From contig NZ_JAECZA010000280.1 of the NCBI RefSeq assembly GCF_016056275.1, positions 1-61,601 of the forward strand: DNA of 61,601 nucleotides, read 5' to 3'. How positions within the stretch are numbered: the stretch's first letter is position 1; each line of letters opens with the position of its first letter. Origin of the DNA: Dendronalium phyllosphericum CENA369. GTDB taxonomy: Bacteria; Cyanobacteriota; Cyanobacteriia; Cyanobacteriales; Nostocaceae. Position numbers and translations under genes: made by a program. The notes under the pieces are model-generated. The model did not search any database. It was not told the DNA's origin and worked only from the letters and a program-made list of their open reading frames with translations. Positions 24,841 to 35,502 of the stretch are shown here, one piece after another.

Positions 24841-25023
24841 TATAGCCGTAGCCACACCCTTTAGGACAGTTCTGATTGCTCAAAGCCTTAAAGCAACTGG
24901 GTTTTTACTCAGCAACGCCACTTGCTTCAAGTCGGCAGAGCCGCCCAACGCAGTGGCTCCTCAGCACTCAGCACTCAGCACTCAGCACTCCTAACTCAGC
25001 ACTCCTAACTCAGCACTCAGCAC
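24841..25023. repeat. Dispersed 74-bp repeat (copy A) followed by CTCAGCA heptamers
   Basis: TATAGCCGTAGCCACACCCT...GGGTTTTTACTCAGCA (24841-24914) matches 46551-46624 at about 65 of 74 positions. After a GC-rich AGTCGGCAGAGCCGCCCAACGCAGTGG insertion, an array of ACTCAGC heptamers runs to 25023. This fills the spacer between the convergent glgA and 25038 genes. No gene was seen. Confidence 0.75.
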
Positions 25024-25037
25024 TTTGCTATACATTC

Positions 25038-25718
25038 CTAATTAGAAATTGGTACATTTTTAAATGCACCTGTATCTGGCACAAAGATATCTAGAGAATT
25101 GACACCTTCAGGAACCCTGACCCAAGTATAGGCATCAGCTGAAGCTTTAGGACGTAGCTGGAACAAAGAAACGCTTCCTGTTGAGCGGTCTAAAGCAACT
25201 CCTTTGTAGGTGACGCTAGTTTCTGGATTGCGCGCCGTTGTGCTAGCGATCGCTATAATATCACTACCACCAACTCCATCTGTGGCAAGGCGACGGATAC
25301 GCATTTGCACATTCACCACATCGCGGTTTGCAGTTTCTGGATCTTTAATCCGCTTTACTGAGAGTAACTCGACTTCTGCCTTATTGCCAAAAGCTGGCTG
25401 TACAAATTGACCGGGTTGAATTGTTGAAGTAGCCGCCGCTTGTGTCGTTGCTGACAATGGAGATACAGCTGGTTGTGGGGCAGTAGCAGTTGGGGCTGTT
25501 GGATTTGGTGCTTGCGTTGGAACGGTATTACTCGCCGTTTTAGTAGCATCTAATGTTTGCCGCAGCGTGAAAATTTCGTAAGCTGCATAGCCACTACACG
25601 CTAAAGCCAAAGTAGAAAGCAATACAGCTACACCAGACAGAAATGTACTCACACCTTTACCTCTATTCCGTATTTCTGTGTATGCAGGTTGATTAACCTG
25701 GCGATTTTGGAATGCCAT
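25038..25718 (-). CDS. Membrane-anchored protein of unknown function
   Basis: 226 residues. A basic N-terminus of about 22 residues is followed by one transmembrane helix (FLSGVAVLLSTLALACSGYA). Then comes a Thr/Pro/Ala/Gln-rich linker (about 62-102) and a beta-rich soluble domain (FGNKAEVELLSVKRIKDPET; VVNVQMRIRRLATDGVGG; SVSLFQLRPKASADAYTWVR; PEGVNSLDIFVPDTGAF). The pattern of a single anchor, a linker and a domain whose last strands report 'effects on conformational integrity' is reminiscent of DUF4352-type immunoglobulin-like domains, but this is only a resemblance. The globular part would face the periplasm. It is convergent with glgA and divergent from the carboxypeptidase gene at 25858. 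Confidence 0.65.
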   Translation of the reverse strand: MAFQNRQVNQPAYTEIRNRGKGVSTFLSGVAVLLSTLALACSGYAAYEIFTLRQTLDATKTASNTVPTQAPNPTAPTATAPQPAVSPLSATTQAAATSTIQPGQFVQPAFGNKAEVELLSVKRIKDPETANRDVVNVQMRIRRLATDGVGGSDIIAIASTTARNPETSVTYKGVALDRSTGSVSLFQLRPKASADAYTWVRVPEGVNSLDIFVPDTGAFKNVPISN

Positions 25719-25857
25719 AATCTATGTTGAATTAACCGCTGCGTATTAAATATGTTCAGCATCTTTCATATACTAAATTAATTAAGCCAACCCGCTTCTC
25801 TCTACGGAAAGAAATTTGAGGTAACGGCGAAAAAACCTATCTTAAGGATGAGGAATA

Positions 25858-27333
25858 TTGGTGAGATTTAATACTTTTAGTAAACCACTAAGTTTTTTGC
25901 TGCTATTTTTGAGTACCCAAACAGCATTGAGTTATAAAGTTGCTCAAGCACAAACACCAGTCTCACCGGCAACCACCACAAAATCAGTTTGCCCTGCCCA
26001 ACTGGGGAAATCTGTTGATGCTGCGATCAATCGTTCTGTATTCAGTCGGGCGCGTTGGGGAATTTTAGTCCAAGCTCTATCATCTGGGCAAACTCTTTAC
26101 AGTCGGGATGCCCAAAAGTTCTTTACTCCAGCTTCTAATGCCAAACTACTAACAACAGCAGCAGCCTTACAGCAATTGGGTGCAAATTTTCGCATTCGCA
26201 CCTCTGTTTATCAAAATGCTAATGGTGTCTTGCGTGTAGTTGGTAGAGGAGATCCCAGCTTAAATGATACTCAGCTGCAAGCGTTAGCAAAGCAGTTGAA
26301 ACAAAAAGGTATTACTCAAATTAAGCAATTGATTGCTGATGATAGTTATATTCAAGGGGATATTGTGAATCCCACTTGGCAATGGGAAGATGTGCAATCA
26401 GACTACGGCGCACCAGTCAACAGCTTTATCCTCAATCAAAATGTTTTTGGCTTAAAACTTGTACCGCAAGCTGTAGGTAAAATTTCCCAATTAGTCTGGA
26501 CTGATGCTAATGAGGCGAAACAATGGCGGACAATTAATCAGTCAATTACAGTTGCTCAAAATCAGCCAAGTAATATTAACGTTACCCGCGATTTATCGGG
26601 AGGAGTATTACGAATTCAAGGACAAGTAGCAGCAAATTCCGAACCGTATTTAGTCAATTTACCTGTAGTTGACCCTGATTACTACTTTTTGCGGCGTTTC
26701 CGCACTGCTTTGGCAACAGAAAAAATTAGCTTAGGACAGACATTGGTTGCAGCGGGTGGTACGAATTTACAAGAATTAGCAGCTGTGCAATCGCCACCTT
26801 TATCTGAATTATTAATAGAAACTAATCATAACAGTAATAATCTTTATGCTGAGGCATTGCTGAGAGCATTAGCTTTTAAACAACCCAGAGTCCCAAACAA
26901 GAGTACCGCCGATCTCGGTTTGGAAACACTGAAGGCAACTTTAACTCAGCTAGGAGTTAATTCCGCAAATTATGTTTTAGTAGATGGTTCTGGGTTATCG
27001 CGTCGTGACTTGGTTACTCCAGAGGCTTTTGTACAAACCTTGCGGGGAATAGCCAGAACACCAGTAGCATCTGTGTATCGTACGTCCTTACCTGTAGCAG
27101 GGAAAAGCGGTACTTTGTCAAGTCGCTTTCGCGGTACACCTGCTGAAGGTATTGTGCAAGCAAAAACAGGCACGTTGACTGGTGCTATTTCCTTATCTGG
27201 ATATGTAAATTCGCCTAAATACGAGCAGTTGGTTTTCAGTATTATTGTGAATCAGTCAGAACAGCCTGCAAGCGTTATCCGCCAAGCAATGGATGAAATT
27301 GTTGTGTTGTTAGCACAGTTACAGCGTTGTTAA
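25858..27333 (+). CDS. dacB: D-alanyl-D-alanine carboxypeptidase/endopeptidase, PBP4 (peptidase S13)
   Basis: 491 residues. Start TTG at 25858, or GTG at 25861, with GAGG upstream; no ATG is available. A signal peptide (LSFLLLFLSTQTALSYKVAQ) sends it to the periplasm, where the family trims or cuts peptidoglycan cross-links. All three penicillin-binding motifs are present: SxxK as SNAK (Ser93, Lys96), SxN as SNN in NHNSNNLYAEALLRA, and KTG in GIVQAKTGTLTGAISLSGYV. The long insertion between SxxK and SxN (domains II and III) is typical of S13 enzymes. Length is normal. It is convergent with the giant gene at 27440. Confidence 0.93.
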   Translation: MVRFNTFSKPLSFLLLFLSTQTALSYKVAQAQTPVSPATTTKSVCPAQLGKSVDAAINRSVFSRARWGILVQALSSGQTLYSRDAQKFFTPASNAKLLTTAAALQQLGANFRIRTSVYQNANGVLRVVGRGDPSLNDTQLQALAKQLKQKGITQIKQLIADDSYIQGDIVNPTWQWEDVQSDYGAPVNSFILNQNVFGLKLVPQAVGKISQLVWTDANEAKQWRTINQSITVAQNQPSNINVTRDLSGGVLRIQGQVAANSEPYLVNLPVVDPDYYFLRRFRTALATEKISLGQTLVAAGGTNLQELAAVQSPPLSELLIETNHNSNNLYAEALLRALAFKQPRVPNKSTADLGLETLKATLTQLGVNSANYVLVDGSGLSRRDLVTPEAFVQTLRGIARTPVASVYRTSLPVAGKSGTLSSRFRGTPAEGIVQAKTGTLTGAISLSGYVNSPKYEQLVFSIIVNQSEQPASVIRQAMDEIVVLLAQLQRC

Positions 27334-27382
27334 TATCGCATCTATGGAAATCTGGTTTAATTAGCAGAAGACGCAAGTCCTA

Positions 27383-27409
27383 ACGCACCGAACATTATTG
27401 ATGGTGCGT
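27383..27409. terminator. Hairpin between convergent genes
   Basis: ACGCACC pairs with GGTGCGT around a 13-base loop. A further ACGCACC copy lies at about 27424. No T-tract is present. It may act as a bidirectional stop between dacB and the giant gene, or be a dispersed repeat. Confidence 0.4.
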
Positions 27410-27439
27410 AACGCTGACGCGATAACGCACCCTACCAAA

Positions 27440-30400
27440 TTAAGCAATACTCAAATTAACTTTCACAATGAAATCGTTGAAATCTTTGTCGCCGCCATTG
27501 GGTAAATCTTCAAAGCCAAAGATGTTATCCCCTAACAAGCTAATATGGTCTACTTTTCCAGTATTAGCTCCCAAGAATGAGAAGTAAACAGGCTTATCGT
27601 TATTGGGATTGTCATCTAAAATTGCAGCTGGCGTACCGTTAGCGATAATAAATGGTGCAAAAATAGCACCTGGCTCAAAAGTTCCAGTGTAAGTTGCAGT
27701 ACCGTTGTTTTTGAGAGTTAAGTCAATACCTGGGACGCGATCGCTCACGGCTGCTTTGGTATAATCAGCTTCTCCGGGAAGAATATCTGCTTTACCGTCG
27801 CCGTTGGTATCAATTCCACCATTTTCATCAACTACTTGATAGAAACCGATGTAATTGTTATAACCAGCATCTCTAGTGAGGGCAAATTCAGCTTTTACCA
27901 ATTTTGTCTCACCCCGTAAATCAATTAATTCTGCTTGTGAGCCACCTTGCAAACCTGTACCTAGTGGTAAGGATTGATTTGTGGGCTGAATCTTCACAAC
28001 CAAATCTTGGAAGTCTTTGCTGTTACCGTATTCATCGCTCCAAGCCAGAGAAAATTGATTGTCGCTCAAACTGGTAACTTTTTGCGTTGAGGCAGTGGAA
28101 AACACTACATTGTTGATTGGGGTGACTCCAGCCTGCACGCTATCGGTTGTACCATTTTTGATTAAGTAGAATCTCAGGTTATCTCCAGAATTAAATTCGA
28201 GCTGGCGTGAGAAATTATCGGGGTCAAATCCGTTGGGTTTGGTAATAGCGGAGAAAATTGTCTTGGCTCGGTCTAAAGCTGCTTCTGTATAACCTGCTGC
28301 ACCAGGAGCAATGCCATTGATTTTACCTTCGGCATCATCGACAGTAAAGACACCCAGTTCATTTACCCGATGAGAATCGGTTCCTGTAAGAGTGACTTTG
28401 AGCTGTTGTTTCAGACCGATACCAGAGATAGTAAAGATATCATCAGCAGTCTTGGTTAAGGTGGGGGAAGCTAGATTAAGTGGCTTTTCTAGCCCCAAAG
28501 TAATGATTTCGTTGTTGTCAATTCCCCCCGGTCGCCCCGTTGAGAAGGGGTAATTGTTATCGTTGGCAACTAAAATTGTTTTGGCATCCAACACCAACAC
28601 ATCTTCGATAGTTTGGAAGGGAAAGGTAAATTTAGTACTGCCATCTTTATTCAAGTCATTGGGGTCTTGAATATTCAGCAAATCAACGATTTCTTCTTTG
28701 GCGACAAAACCATTGGCATCTTTTTTCGATAAGTCAACTTTGAAAATTTTCTTGAACTTGGCATCAGCTCCTTGACCATTGTCTCGCTCGATGACCAGAT
28801 ATTCATTCTGGTTAATAACAGTGAAGTCACCAATAGAGTTATTGGGGTCTTCTAAGTGGTAGAAGCCTTGCAAACCTTGAAATTGTTTTGACGCGACATC
28901 AAATTTGTAGATACGTAACGAACCTGCGGGATCGCCTGCGACAGTGCCTTCCAGCAAGGGGTACAGCGTTTTCTTATCGGGGCTAATTGCCATACCCTCG
29001 AATCCTTTGGAACTCCCAAGGTTAGAGACGGCTGGTTCGCCTGCAAGTTGGTCGCGTACCAAGTCACCGATACCGGGAAAGTCTGTAAAGTAGCCATCAA
29101 CTCCTAAATCGATGAACTGTTTAAATTCCTTTTTCAAGTCACCATTGTAATCCCGCGCTAGGAAAACACCTTCTTTGCGGAAAGTGTAGGGGTGTACTAA
29201 TAAGCCGGCATTATGGGCATCTTGAACTAGCGTTGTGGGAGTGGTTGTAATTCTATCGGCATCGTTGACGACACCATCACCAGTGATATCATCATCTTTG
29301 CCATCGCCATTAATGTCAAACCCCTTGACTGGCACAATTAAGCGTTTATCCGGGCCAATTCCTGTGGCGTAAGTAGCGATCGCCGCTAATTCTGTGGGCT
29401 TGGTAAGATCGCCGTAGGTGCGTTTGTCACCACTGACAACAAAATCATAGGGCTGAGTTGTCGCTCCCCCAAATAATTGGATTAAGGGGATATTAATCCC
29501 TGCTTTTGGCATCAAGTCATCTTTGAGTTGTTTAAGATTGCCCACCTCGAAGGATTGGATAAATACGCGCTTGGGATCTGTAAAGTTGTTGGCAACGAGT
29601 GTGTCAACTAGCTTCTGACTCAGATTGATATTGATGGGAGTGCCGTCTAAATGTTTGCCTTCAGTAGCAAAGTAGGTAGGGTGCTTGGTTTCTGGATAGA
29701 TGCCAATTTTGCGTCCTGTATCAGCTTCTACCTGTTTAACTAAATCGATGATTTCTGTAAGGGTGAGAATCTTTAAATGGTCGTTATTGAATTCGGTTCC
29801 GCGCAAGGCTGGTAAGCGTTCGATCGCATTCAAGGTTTTGAGTTCTGCTAAGGTAAAGTCCTCGGTAAACCAACCTGTAATCGTGCGACCATCAACAACT
29901 TTTGTGGTTTTGCGATCGGCAAACTCTGGATGTAAATAAACATCGGTAGTCGTATCGGTGTTATTTACCGTGCCATCAGCATTGAGAATTGCCAAAGCGT
30001 TTTCGTGGCGATCGACTAGAATCCCATCTTTGGTAGCGACTAAATCGGGTTCGATGAAATCAGCACCATCGGCGATCGCTAATTTATATGCTTCTATAGT
30101 GTGTTCGGGACGCGAACCGCTAGCACCCCGATGACCGATAACTAAAGGTGCATCGCCATCTAAGGTATTAAACTCAGTCTTTTTCAGCACATCGGGATTT
30201 TGCGGCGACCTGACATATTGTCCGGTTAATTGGTCGCGTACTAAGTCGCCCGTATCGGGGAAGTCAGTAAAGTAACCATCAACACCTAAATTGATGAACT
30301 GTTGGAATTCTGCTTGGGGATTGCCTTTGTAGTCTGCTGCTAAATATTGCCCTTCGTTGCGGAAGGTATAAGGGTGTACTAACAAGTGGGCAGCATGGGC

Positions 30401-33400
30401 ATCCTTCACCAAAGAAGTGGGAGGCAACGTAGTTTTGTCGGCATCATTGACTACACCATCGCCATTAACATCATCAGCTTGACCATTGCCATCAGCATCA
30501 GTTCCCTTAACGGAAACAATCATCCGCTTCCACGGGCCAATACCATCTGCATAGGTGGCGATTTCCTTTAAACCTGTGGGTGTCCGTAAGTCTCCATAGG
30601 TGCGCTTGTCACCACTAACGACGAAATCATAAGGCTGAGTTTCAATCAGCGAACCATCAAGATTAACATCAGTGGCATCTAATAGCTGAACCAGGGGTAA
30701 GTCAATCTTGGCAGCAGGCATTATCGTATCGTGTAGTTTTTTGAGATTGCCTACTTCAAAAGACTGAATAAACACGCGACTGGGGTCAGTAAAGTTATTG
30801 GCAACAAGCGTATCAACAAGCTTCTGACTCAAGTCGATGTTAATCGGCGTACCATCTAGATGTTTACCTACAGAAGCAAAGTAGGTAGGGTGTTTAGTTT
30901 CTGGATAAATGCCAATTTTCCGCCCTGTATTAGCTTCTTCTTGCTTGACTAAATTGATGATTTCTGTCAGCGTCGGAATTTGATACAACCCGTTAAACAC
31001 GTTGGTACGGAAATCAGGCTGGATTTTTGCTCGTAGTGTTTTAATTTCTGCTAGGGTGAAGTCTTCAGCAAAAAAGCCTTCTTGGGCAACGCCATCAACG
31101 ATTTTTGTGGTCTTACGGTTCGCAAATTCTGGATGGTCTGCGACATCAGTGGTATTGATTATATTTGGCTCGTGACGCGCAATTAATACTCCATCTTTAG
31201 TAACCACCAAGTCGGGTTCGATGAAGTCTGCACCGCCATCAATTCCCTGTTGATAAGCGCCTAAAGTATGTTCTGGTCGTTCTCCAGCAGCACCCCGATG
31301 TCCGATAACGATGGGTGCTTTGCCTCCCAAGGTGTTGAGTTCGGTGATGTTTGGTGTAGGGATGGGTGCATCTAGCAACTTGCCTGTAGCATCGAAGTGT
31401 AACAAATAGGGGCCAAATTCATCGCCAATCCAGATTGTGCCATCTTGGGCGATTGTAAAAGATTCGACATCAAAATCTGCACCAGTTAAGAGGCGATCGC
31501 TGGTCTTCTCATTGACAATCTGGAAGGGAACTTTTTTGTCAGGGTCAGATAGTTCGAGAAAGTCCAACACTTTAACGCTACCATCTCCTTGGGCTTCTGC
31601 ACCTCGGAAACTAGGGTCAAGCCGATAGAGGCGTAACAAGAAATCAGCACTATTGCTCTTTTGACCATAACCATTGTCAGCAAGGAACCAGAAAGAGTTA
31701 TCGTCAGCAATTTGTACGCCGCTAAACCCTTCAACAGGCTGTTTGGCAAATGGTACATTTCGTCCGTTAGTGTTACCTGTGATCGCGCTACCAGATGGCG
31801 GCCCTTCAGCAAAGGTATCGGCTGGGAGGGAAGCGAAACCTTTGAGTGTGACTTGAGGCGGAACCAAATTCTCAGGAGTCCTAGGATTGTAACTGCTGGT
31901 GTCAATCGTTAAGGGAGTAGAGAATGCATTGGCAATATTCTCCCAAGGCACGAGCTTAAAGTTGGAGTTGATATTCTCGCCATCAACTGTTTTGGCAGGT
32001 TCATTGTCACCATCTTGAGTGACAAATAGACCGTTTGGGAAATTTGGCCCCAAGGGTACGTTAACTACATCCGCGCCATCTGACTCTTGGACGCTATCAA
32101 TTGAGCCGTTGCTACCTACTGCAAAGTTACCCACATAGGCGTTATTACCTTCGCGGGTATAGGCAACAAAGGTACTGTCGCCTTGGCTGGATGCTAGTAA
32201 ATAACCTTTGCCATTTGCACCGTAGTAAATGGTGAGTCCTTCGACATCGCTGGTGAGGTGAGTTCCGCCCAAGTCTTTGACTTTATCGATTAGCTGACCA
32301 TCATTACTACCGTAGGGTTCTGCTTGGAACTTCCAAATACCGACATCTTCTTGTCCGATATAGAGGAAACCAGTTTCCTGGTCTACGACCATACCCTCGG
32401 TTTGCGGTTCAAATCCCTCTGTTGTGGGTATAGTGAACTCCCGGACTCGTTCGTATCCAATCTTGCCGTTACCTTTGTCAATTAGTTTGAACTGGGCGAT
32501 ATCTCCAGTTTCTCGGCGACTAGCAAAGACGTAGTAATCGTTAGTTTTGGGGCTACGGTACAAGGCAAGTCCGTAAGCGCTGCGAGATGACGAGGAATAA
32601 GGAGGTTCAAAAGGTGATGCTTGGAAGAGAGTAGCAATACTGCTGTCGGTAATATCTTCCAGATACTTACCGTCAGCGTTGCCATTCGGGTTAATCTTGA
32701 AAATTGCGAGTTTATCGTTGCCGCGATCGCTAGCTACGGCAATATCAACAGATTTACCGCCCAATTTAAAACCGTATTGCAAATCAATGTTGTTGTAGCG
32801 GATGCCACCAGGATTCACTTCTTGCAATAACTTACCAGATAAGTCATAAACCCGCAGTCCGGCATTTTTGACTGAGGTTAATACCAAGCTATCGGCAGAA
32901 TTGGTGGCATTTATATAGATAGCCGGGTCGTCAGCATCGGCACGTTGAGATGTAGGTAGCGTATCATCATCAAACAAATCGGGGCGGGTTTCGACTGTTG
33001 GAATTGCGGTATTCACGATGTCTGCACTCAAAGTTAGAATTTGGGTAAATTGGGCTTGGCTAAAATTGTTGTCACTTACCAACACAATCGACTGGCTACC
33101 ATCTGCTAGTTTGGGGCCAAAGGCAATGCCTTCGATGTTATCTGTGCCATTGGGTAGGTTGAGGTCATTTAAATTCAACAGCAAGCGTTTTTGGGCTGGT
33201 TGGATAGCAGCTAGTTGAGTTGGACTCAAACTATCGAGTGAGTCGATGGTGCTGATATCGGTTGCACCTTGTAAAGTCACTTGGTAGATTTTGATGGTGT
33301 TGCCTACGCCTTGGGCAAAAGAGCGTTCCAACGCCAGTAATGTGCCGCGATTATCTATTGCGAGTAAATCTGCCAAACCATTGTCACTCGAACCTGTACT

Positions 33401-35281
33401 AGGGTTGGGCGCTTGAGCGATCGCATCAGTAATGTAGAGGTATTCTTTTTCTGGTTGTCCAGTCACCAGATTGTATTGCAGAATTCGGGAAGGGCTACCA
33501 CTGGTCAGTGAAGCCTTCGATCCATCTTGGGTCAGTGCGTTTTCGGTGGCGGTAAATAAAGTTTTTTGGTCGGGTGTGATGGTGAGGCTTTCAAATGCCA
33601 AGTTATTGTATACGCCTGATGTTTGCGTATCACCTGTATCGACTTTACCGTCGCCGTTGGTGTCTTCCACCACTGGCAAAAACTTTTTAGGTACAGCCAA
33701 CGAGCGCACTTCTTTTCCTGTGGCTAGGGAAAACTCTTTAATGAACGGATTAGTAACGCGACCAGCACCGGGATTGACTTCGCCCTCGGAAGAGATGAAA
33801 ACAGTACCATTGTTAGTCAAGGCAATGCCTTCAGGGTCAAGGCTGTTGGTTGGAAAGAAGTTACCCCTGGTATCCTTCAAGGGAGTAACGTTGGTAAAAG
33901 TTACCCCGGAATCGGCAGTGAAGGTATAAAAGCGAGCAGGGGCAATTTGAGAGCGATCGTCTGAGATCGCGTAGTAGCGGTTATTAGCAGCATCGTATGT
34001 CACACCAGATAAACCACCTAGCTGAGTCTGTACCCCGTTTACAGTTCCCGCCGCACCGGAGGGAATAAAGCCTGTGGGGAAGGTCGTTTGTCCTAAAAAT
34101 TCCACACTGGGAACGGTTTTACCTGCTGGCGTTGGTCTAGTTTGCATATCTGCGTATACTAAGCGATGGTCGGAACTGGGGAAGGGATAAGTGCCTACTG
34201 GGGAGAATGTCGGGTCAGTATTGAGAGGCCAAAATACTCCTGAGTCGGCAATTGTCAGGTCAGTGGAGGGGAGAACGTAGTCTGTTCGCAGGTTTCCGGG
34301 AGATGTATCAGCGAAGTCTGCGGTGTCAAAGCTAGGATTGCCTTTTTGGCTGGCGTTTGCACCACCTTGCAAGTCTGTTTGTTGGGGGCCGCCAAGATTA
34401 GTAGGGATGACATTAGTATTGATATTGGGATTTTGTAATAGTTGCCGGATAGCGTTGTCATAACTATCACCATCCACAGGGTCAGCATTTTGGTCGCCCA
34501 TAATCACAAAGTCTGAACCAGCGGCAATCCCACCTTTTTTACCAGCATCATCATAGATGTAATCGCCTTTACCAGGAGTAATGTAATCTGCCCAAAAGCG
34601 AATTTCATCATGGTTGCGTTTGCCGTTGCGGTCTTCAGAACCATCAAAAGTTGGCGGTGTGGGGTGACTGGTGAGAACGTGAATTGTTTCTCCGTTTACC
34701 TTGATGGGTACATCCCAATGACTTTTTGAAGAGAGGCGCAGGGCGTTTTGTTCTTCTTGGGAGTACCAAGGCTTTCCGGAAGCATCGGTGATGGTAGACA
34801 GCAAACAATCCGGCATATCCTTCCAAAGGAAGTTTTGAAAGGTACGGACGTTAGCCTTATCAATGGGATATTTGGACAGCAACAACATGCCGTACTGACC
34901 GGGGAAATTGCCAAATCCAAAAGCATCATCACCATATCCCGATGCGCCTGGGGTTGTAACCGCTGTACCGTCGTTATTCAAGTCAAACCCAGAGGCAATA
35001 CCAGTATTTGAGGGAGCGATGTAAACGTAGGGATAGTCAACGGGATTTGCACCATTCTGACTAACAGCAAGATAATTTTTTTTGAATAATTGAACTGCTT
35101 GTTGGTCGTAGTCGAACTCGTTGATTAGCAACACATCCGGGTTATTGCGCTGGATAATTTCGGCAACGGCTTTTGCTTGGGCATTGTCGGGGGTAGACAA
35201 ATCGCTAACTAATTGACCAGCAGTGTTGCGATTTAAGGAAGCATTGAACTGGGAAAAGCGGATTGTGTTAGTAGTGACCAT
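27440..35281 (-). CDS. Giant extracellular phosphoesterase: nuclease/phosphatase, phytase, esterase-like and twin GDPD domains
   Basis: 2613 residues from ATG 35281 ([17 protein letters not shown]). The frame is open to 35350, but the extra residues look unlike the family. Domains in order, approximate: endonuclease/exonuclease/phosphatase 3-375 ([23 protein letters not shown]); esterase-like phytase-type propeller 390-760 ([20 protein letters not shown]); 3-phytase propeller 764-1090 ([19 protein letters not shown]); a second esterase-like segment 1140-1300; two glycerophosphodiester phosphodiesterase domains 1320-2060; the remainder of that propeller 2075-2270 ([20 protein letters not shown]); DUF4114-like C-terminus ([13 protein letters not shown]). 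Each GDPD keeps HRGA-xxRPEHT and EPDLV-TKDG-RHE. There is no signal peptide, so type I-style secretion is inferred. It probably releases phosphate from nucleic acids, phytate and glycerophosphodiesters. Confidence 0.87.
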   Translation of the reverse strand: MVTTNTIRFSQFNASLNRNTAGQLVSDLSTPDNAQAKAVAEIIQRNNPDVLLINEFDYDQQAVQLFKKNYLAVSQNGANPVDYPYVYIAPSNTGIASGFDLNNDGTAVTTPGASGYGDDAFGFGNFPGQYGMLLLSKYPIDKANVRTFQNFLWKDMPDCLLSTITDASGKPWYSQEEQNALRLSSKSHWDVPIKVNGETIHVLTSHPTPPTFDGSEDRNGKRNHDEIRFWADYITPGKGDYIYDDAGKKGGIAAGSDFVIMGDQNADPVDGDSYDNAIRQLLQNPNINTNVIPTNLGGPQQTDLQGGANASQKGNPSFDTADFADTSPGNLRTDYVLPSTDLTIADSGVFWPLNTDPTFSPVGTYPFPSSDHRLVYADMQTRPTPAGKTVPSVEFLGQTTFPTGFIPSGAAGTVNGVQTQLGGLSGVTYDAANNRYYAISDDRSQIAPARFYTFTADSGVTFTNVTPLKDTRGNFFPTNSLDPEGIALTNNGTVFISSEGEVNPGAGRVTNPFIKEFSLATGKEVRSLAVPKKFLPVVEDTNGDGKVDTGDTQTSGVYNNLAFESLTITPDQKTLFTATENALTQDGSKASLTSGSPSRILQYNLVTGQPEKEYLYITDAIAQAPNPSTGSSDNGLADLLAIDNRGTLLALERSFAQGVGNTIKIYQVTLQGATDISTIDSLDSLSPTQLAAIQPAQKRLLLNLNDLNLPNGTDNIEGIAFGPKLADGSQSIVLVSDNNFSQAQFTQILTLSADIVNTAIPTVETRPDLFDDDTLPTSQRADADDPAIYINATNSADSLVLTSVKNAGLRVYDLSGKLLQEVNPGGIRYNNIDLQYGFKLGGKSVDIAVASDRGNDKLAIFKINPNGNADGKYLEDITDSSIATLFQASPFEPPYSSSSRSAYGLALYRSPKTNDYYVFASRRETGDIAQFKLIDKGNGKIGYERVREFTIPTTEGFEPQTEGMVVDQETGFLYIGQEDVGIWKFQAEPYGSNDGQLIDKVKDLGGTHLTSDVEGLTIYYGANGKGYLLASSQGDSTFVAYTREGNNAYVGNFAVGSNGSIDSVQESDGADVVNVPLGPNFPNGLFVTQDGDNEPAKTVDGENINSNFKLVPWENIANAFSTPLTIDTSSYNPRTPENLVPPQVTLKGFASLPADTFAEGPPSGSAITGNTNGRNVPFAKQPVEGFSGVQIADDNSFWFLADNGYGQKSNSADFLLRLYRLDPSFRGAEAQGDGSVKVLDFLELSDPDKKVPFQIVNEKTSDRLLTGADFDVESFTIAQDGTIWIGDEFGPYLLHFDATGKLLDAPIPTPNITELNTLGGKAPIVIGHRGAAGERPEHTLGAYQQGIDGGADFIEPDLVVTKDGVLIARHEPNIINTTDVADHPEFANRKTTKIVDGVAQEGFFAEDFTLAEIKTLRAKIQPDFRTNVFNGLYQIPTLTEIINLVKQEEANTGRKIGIYPETKHPTYFASVGKHLDGTPINIDLSQKLVDTLVANNFTDPSRVFIQSFEVGNLKKLHDTIMPAAKIDLPLVQLLDATDVNLDGSLIETQPYDFVVSGDKRTYGDLRTPTGLKEIATYADGIGPWKRMIVSVKGTDADGNGQADDVNGDGVVNDADKTTLPPTSLVKDAHAAHLLVHPYTFRNEGQYLAADYKGNPQAEFQQFINLGVDGYFTDFPDTGDLVRDQLTGQYVRSPQNPDVLKKTEFNTLDGDAPLVIGHRGASGSRPEHTIEAYKLAIADGADFIEPDLVATKDGILVDRHENALAILNADGTVNNTDTTTDVYLHPEFADRKTTKVVDGRTITGWFTEDFTLAELKTLNAIERLPALRGTEFNNDHLKILTLTEIIDLVKQVEADTGRKIGIYPETKHPTYFATEGKHLDGTPININLSQKLVDTLVANNFTDPKRVFIQSFEVGNLKQLKDDLMPKAGINIPLIQLFGGATTQPYDFVVSGDKRTYGDLTKPTELAAIATYATGIGPDKRLIVPVKGFDINGDGKDDDITGDGVVNDADRITTTPTTLVQDAHNAGLLVHPYTFRKEGVFLARDYNGDLKKEFKQFIDLGVDGYFTDFPGIGDLVRDQLAGEPAVSNLGSSKGFEGMAISPDKKTLYPLLEGTVAGDPAGSLRIYKFDVASKQFQGLQGFYHLEDPNNSIGDFTVINQNEYLVIERDNGQGADAKFKKIFKVDLSKKDANGFVAKEEIVDLLNIQDPNDLNKDGSTKFTFPFQTIEDVLVLDAKTILVANDNNYPFSTGRPGGIDNNEIITLGLEKPLNLASPTLTKTADDIFTISGIGLKQQLKVTLTGTDSHRVNELGVFTVDDAEGKINGIAPGAAGYTEAALDRAKTIFSAITKPNGFDPDNFSRQLEFNSGDNLRFYLIKNGTTDSVQAGVTPINNVVFSTASTQKVTSLSDNQFSLAWSDEYGNSKDFQDLVVKIQPTNQSLPLGTGLQGGSQAELIDLRGETKLVKAEFALTRDAGYNNYIGFYQVVDENGGIDTNGDGKADILPGEADYTKAAVSDRVPGIDLTLKNNGTATYTGTFEPGAIFAPFIIANGTPAAILDDNPNNDKPVYFSFLGANTGKVDHISLLGDNIFGFEDLPNGGDKDFNDFIVKVNLSIA

Positions 35282-35502
35282 AATTAGCTTTGAGGTAGAC
35301 TCCAGTACAAAGAAAACGAACCACAAAGTACCCAAAGAACACGTAGACACGAAGTGGCTTCCCGAAGGGTAGAAATAAGAGTTTTACAGAGTTATTGCGT
35401 AAGTCCTGATTCAAATGGACTCAACTTTTACTCTGTTTGCCTTTGTATCTCTGCATGAGGTTAGATCGCCTTTTGAAATAGAGGGCGATCGCTTGAATAG
35501 CT
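35282..35502. other. Spacer between the two giant genes
   Basis: 221 bp. GATCGCC/GGCGATC inverted sequences lie at about 35464-35490 without a T-tract. The short spacing and shared strand allow co-transcription with the upstream giant gene, but a separate promoter cannot be excluded. Confidence 0.4.
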
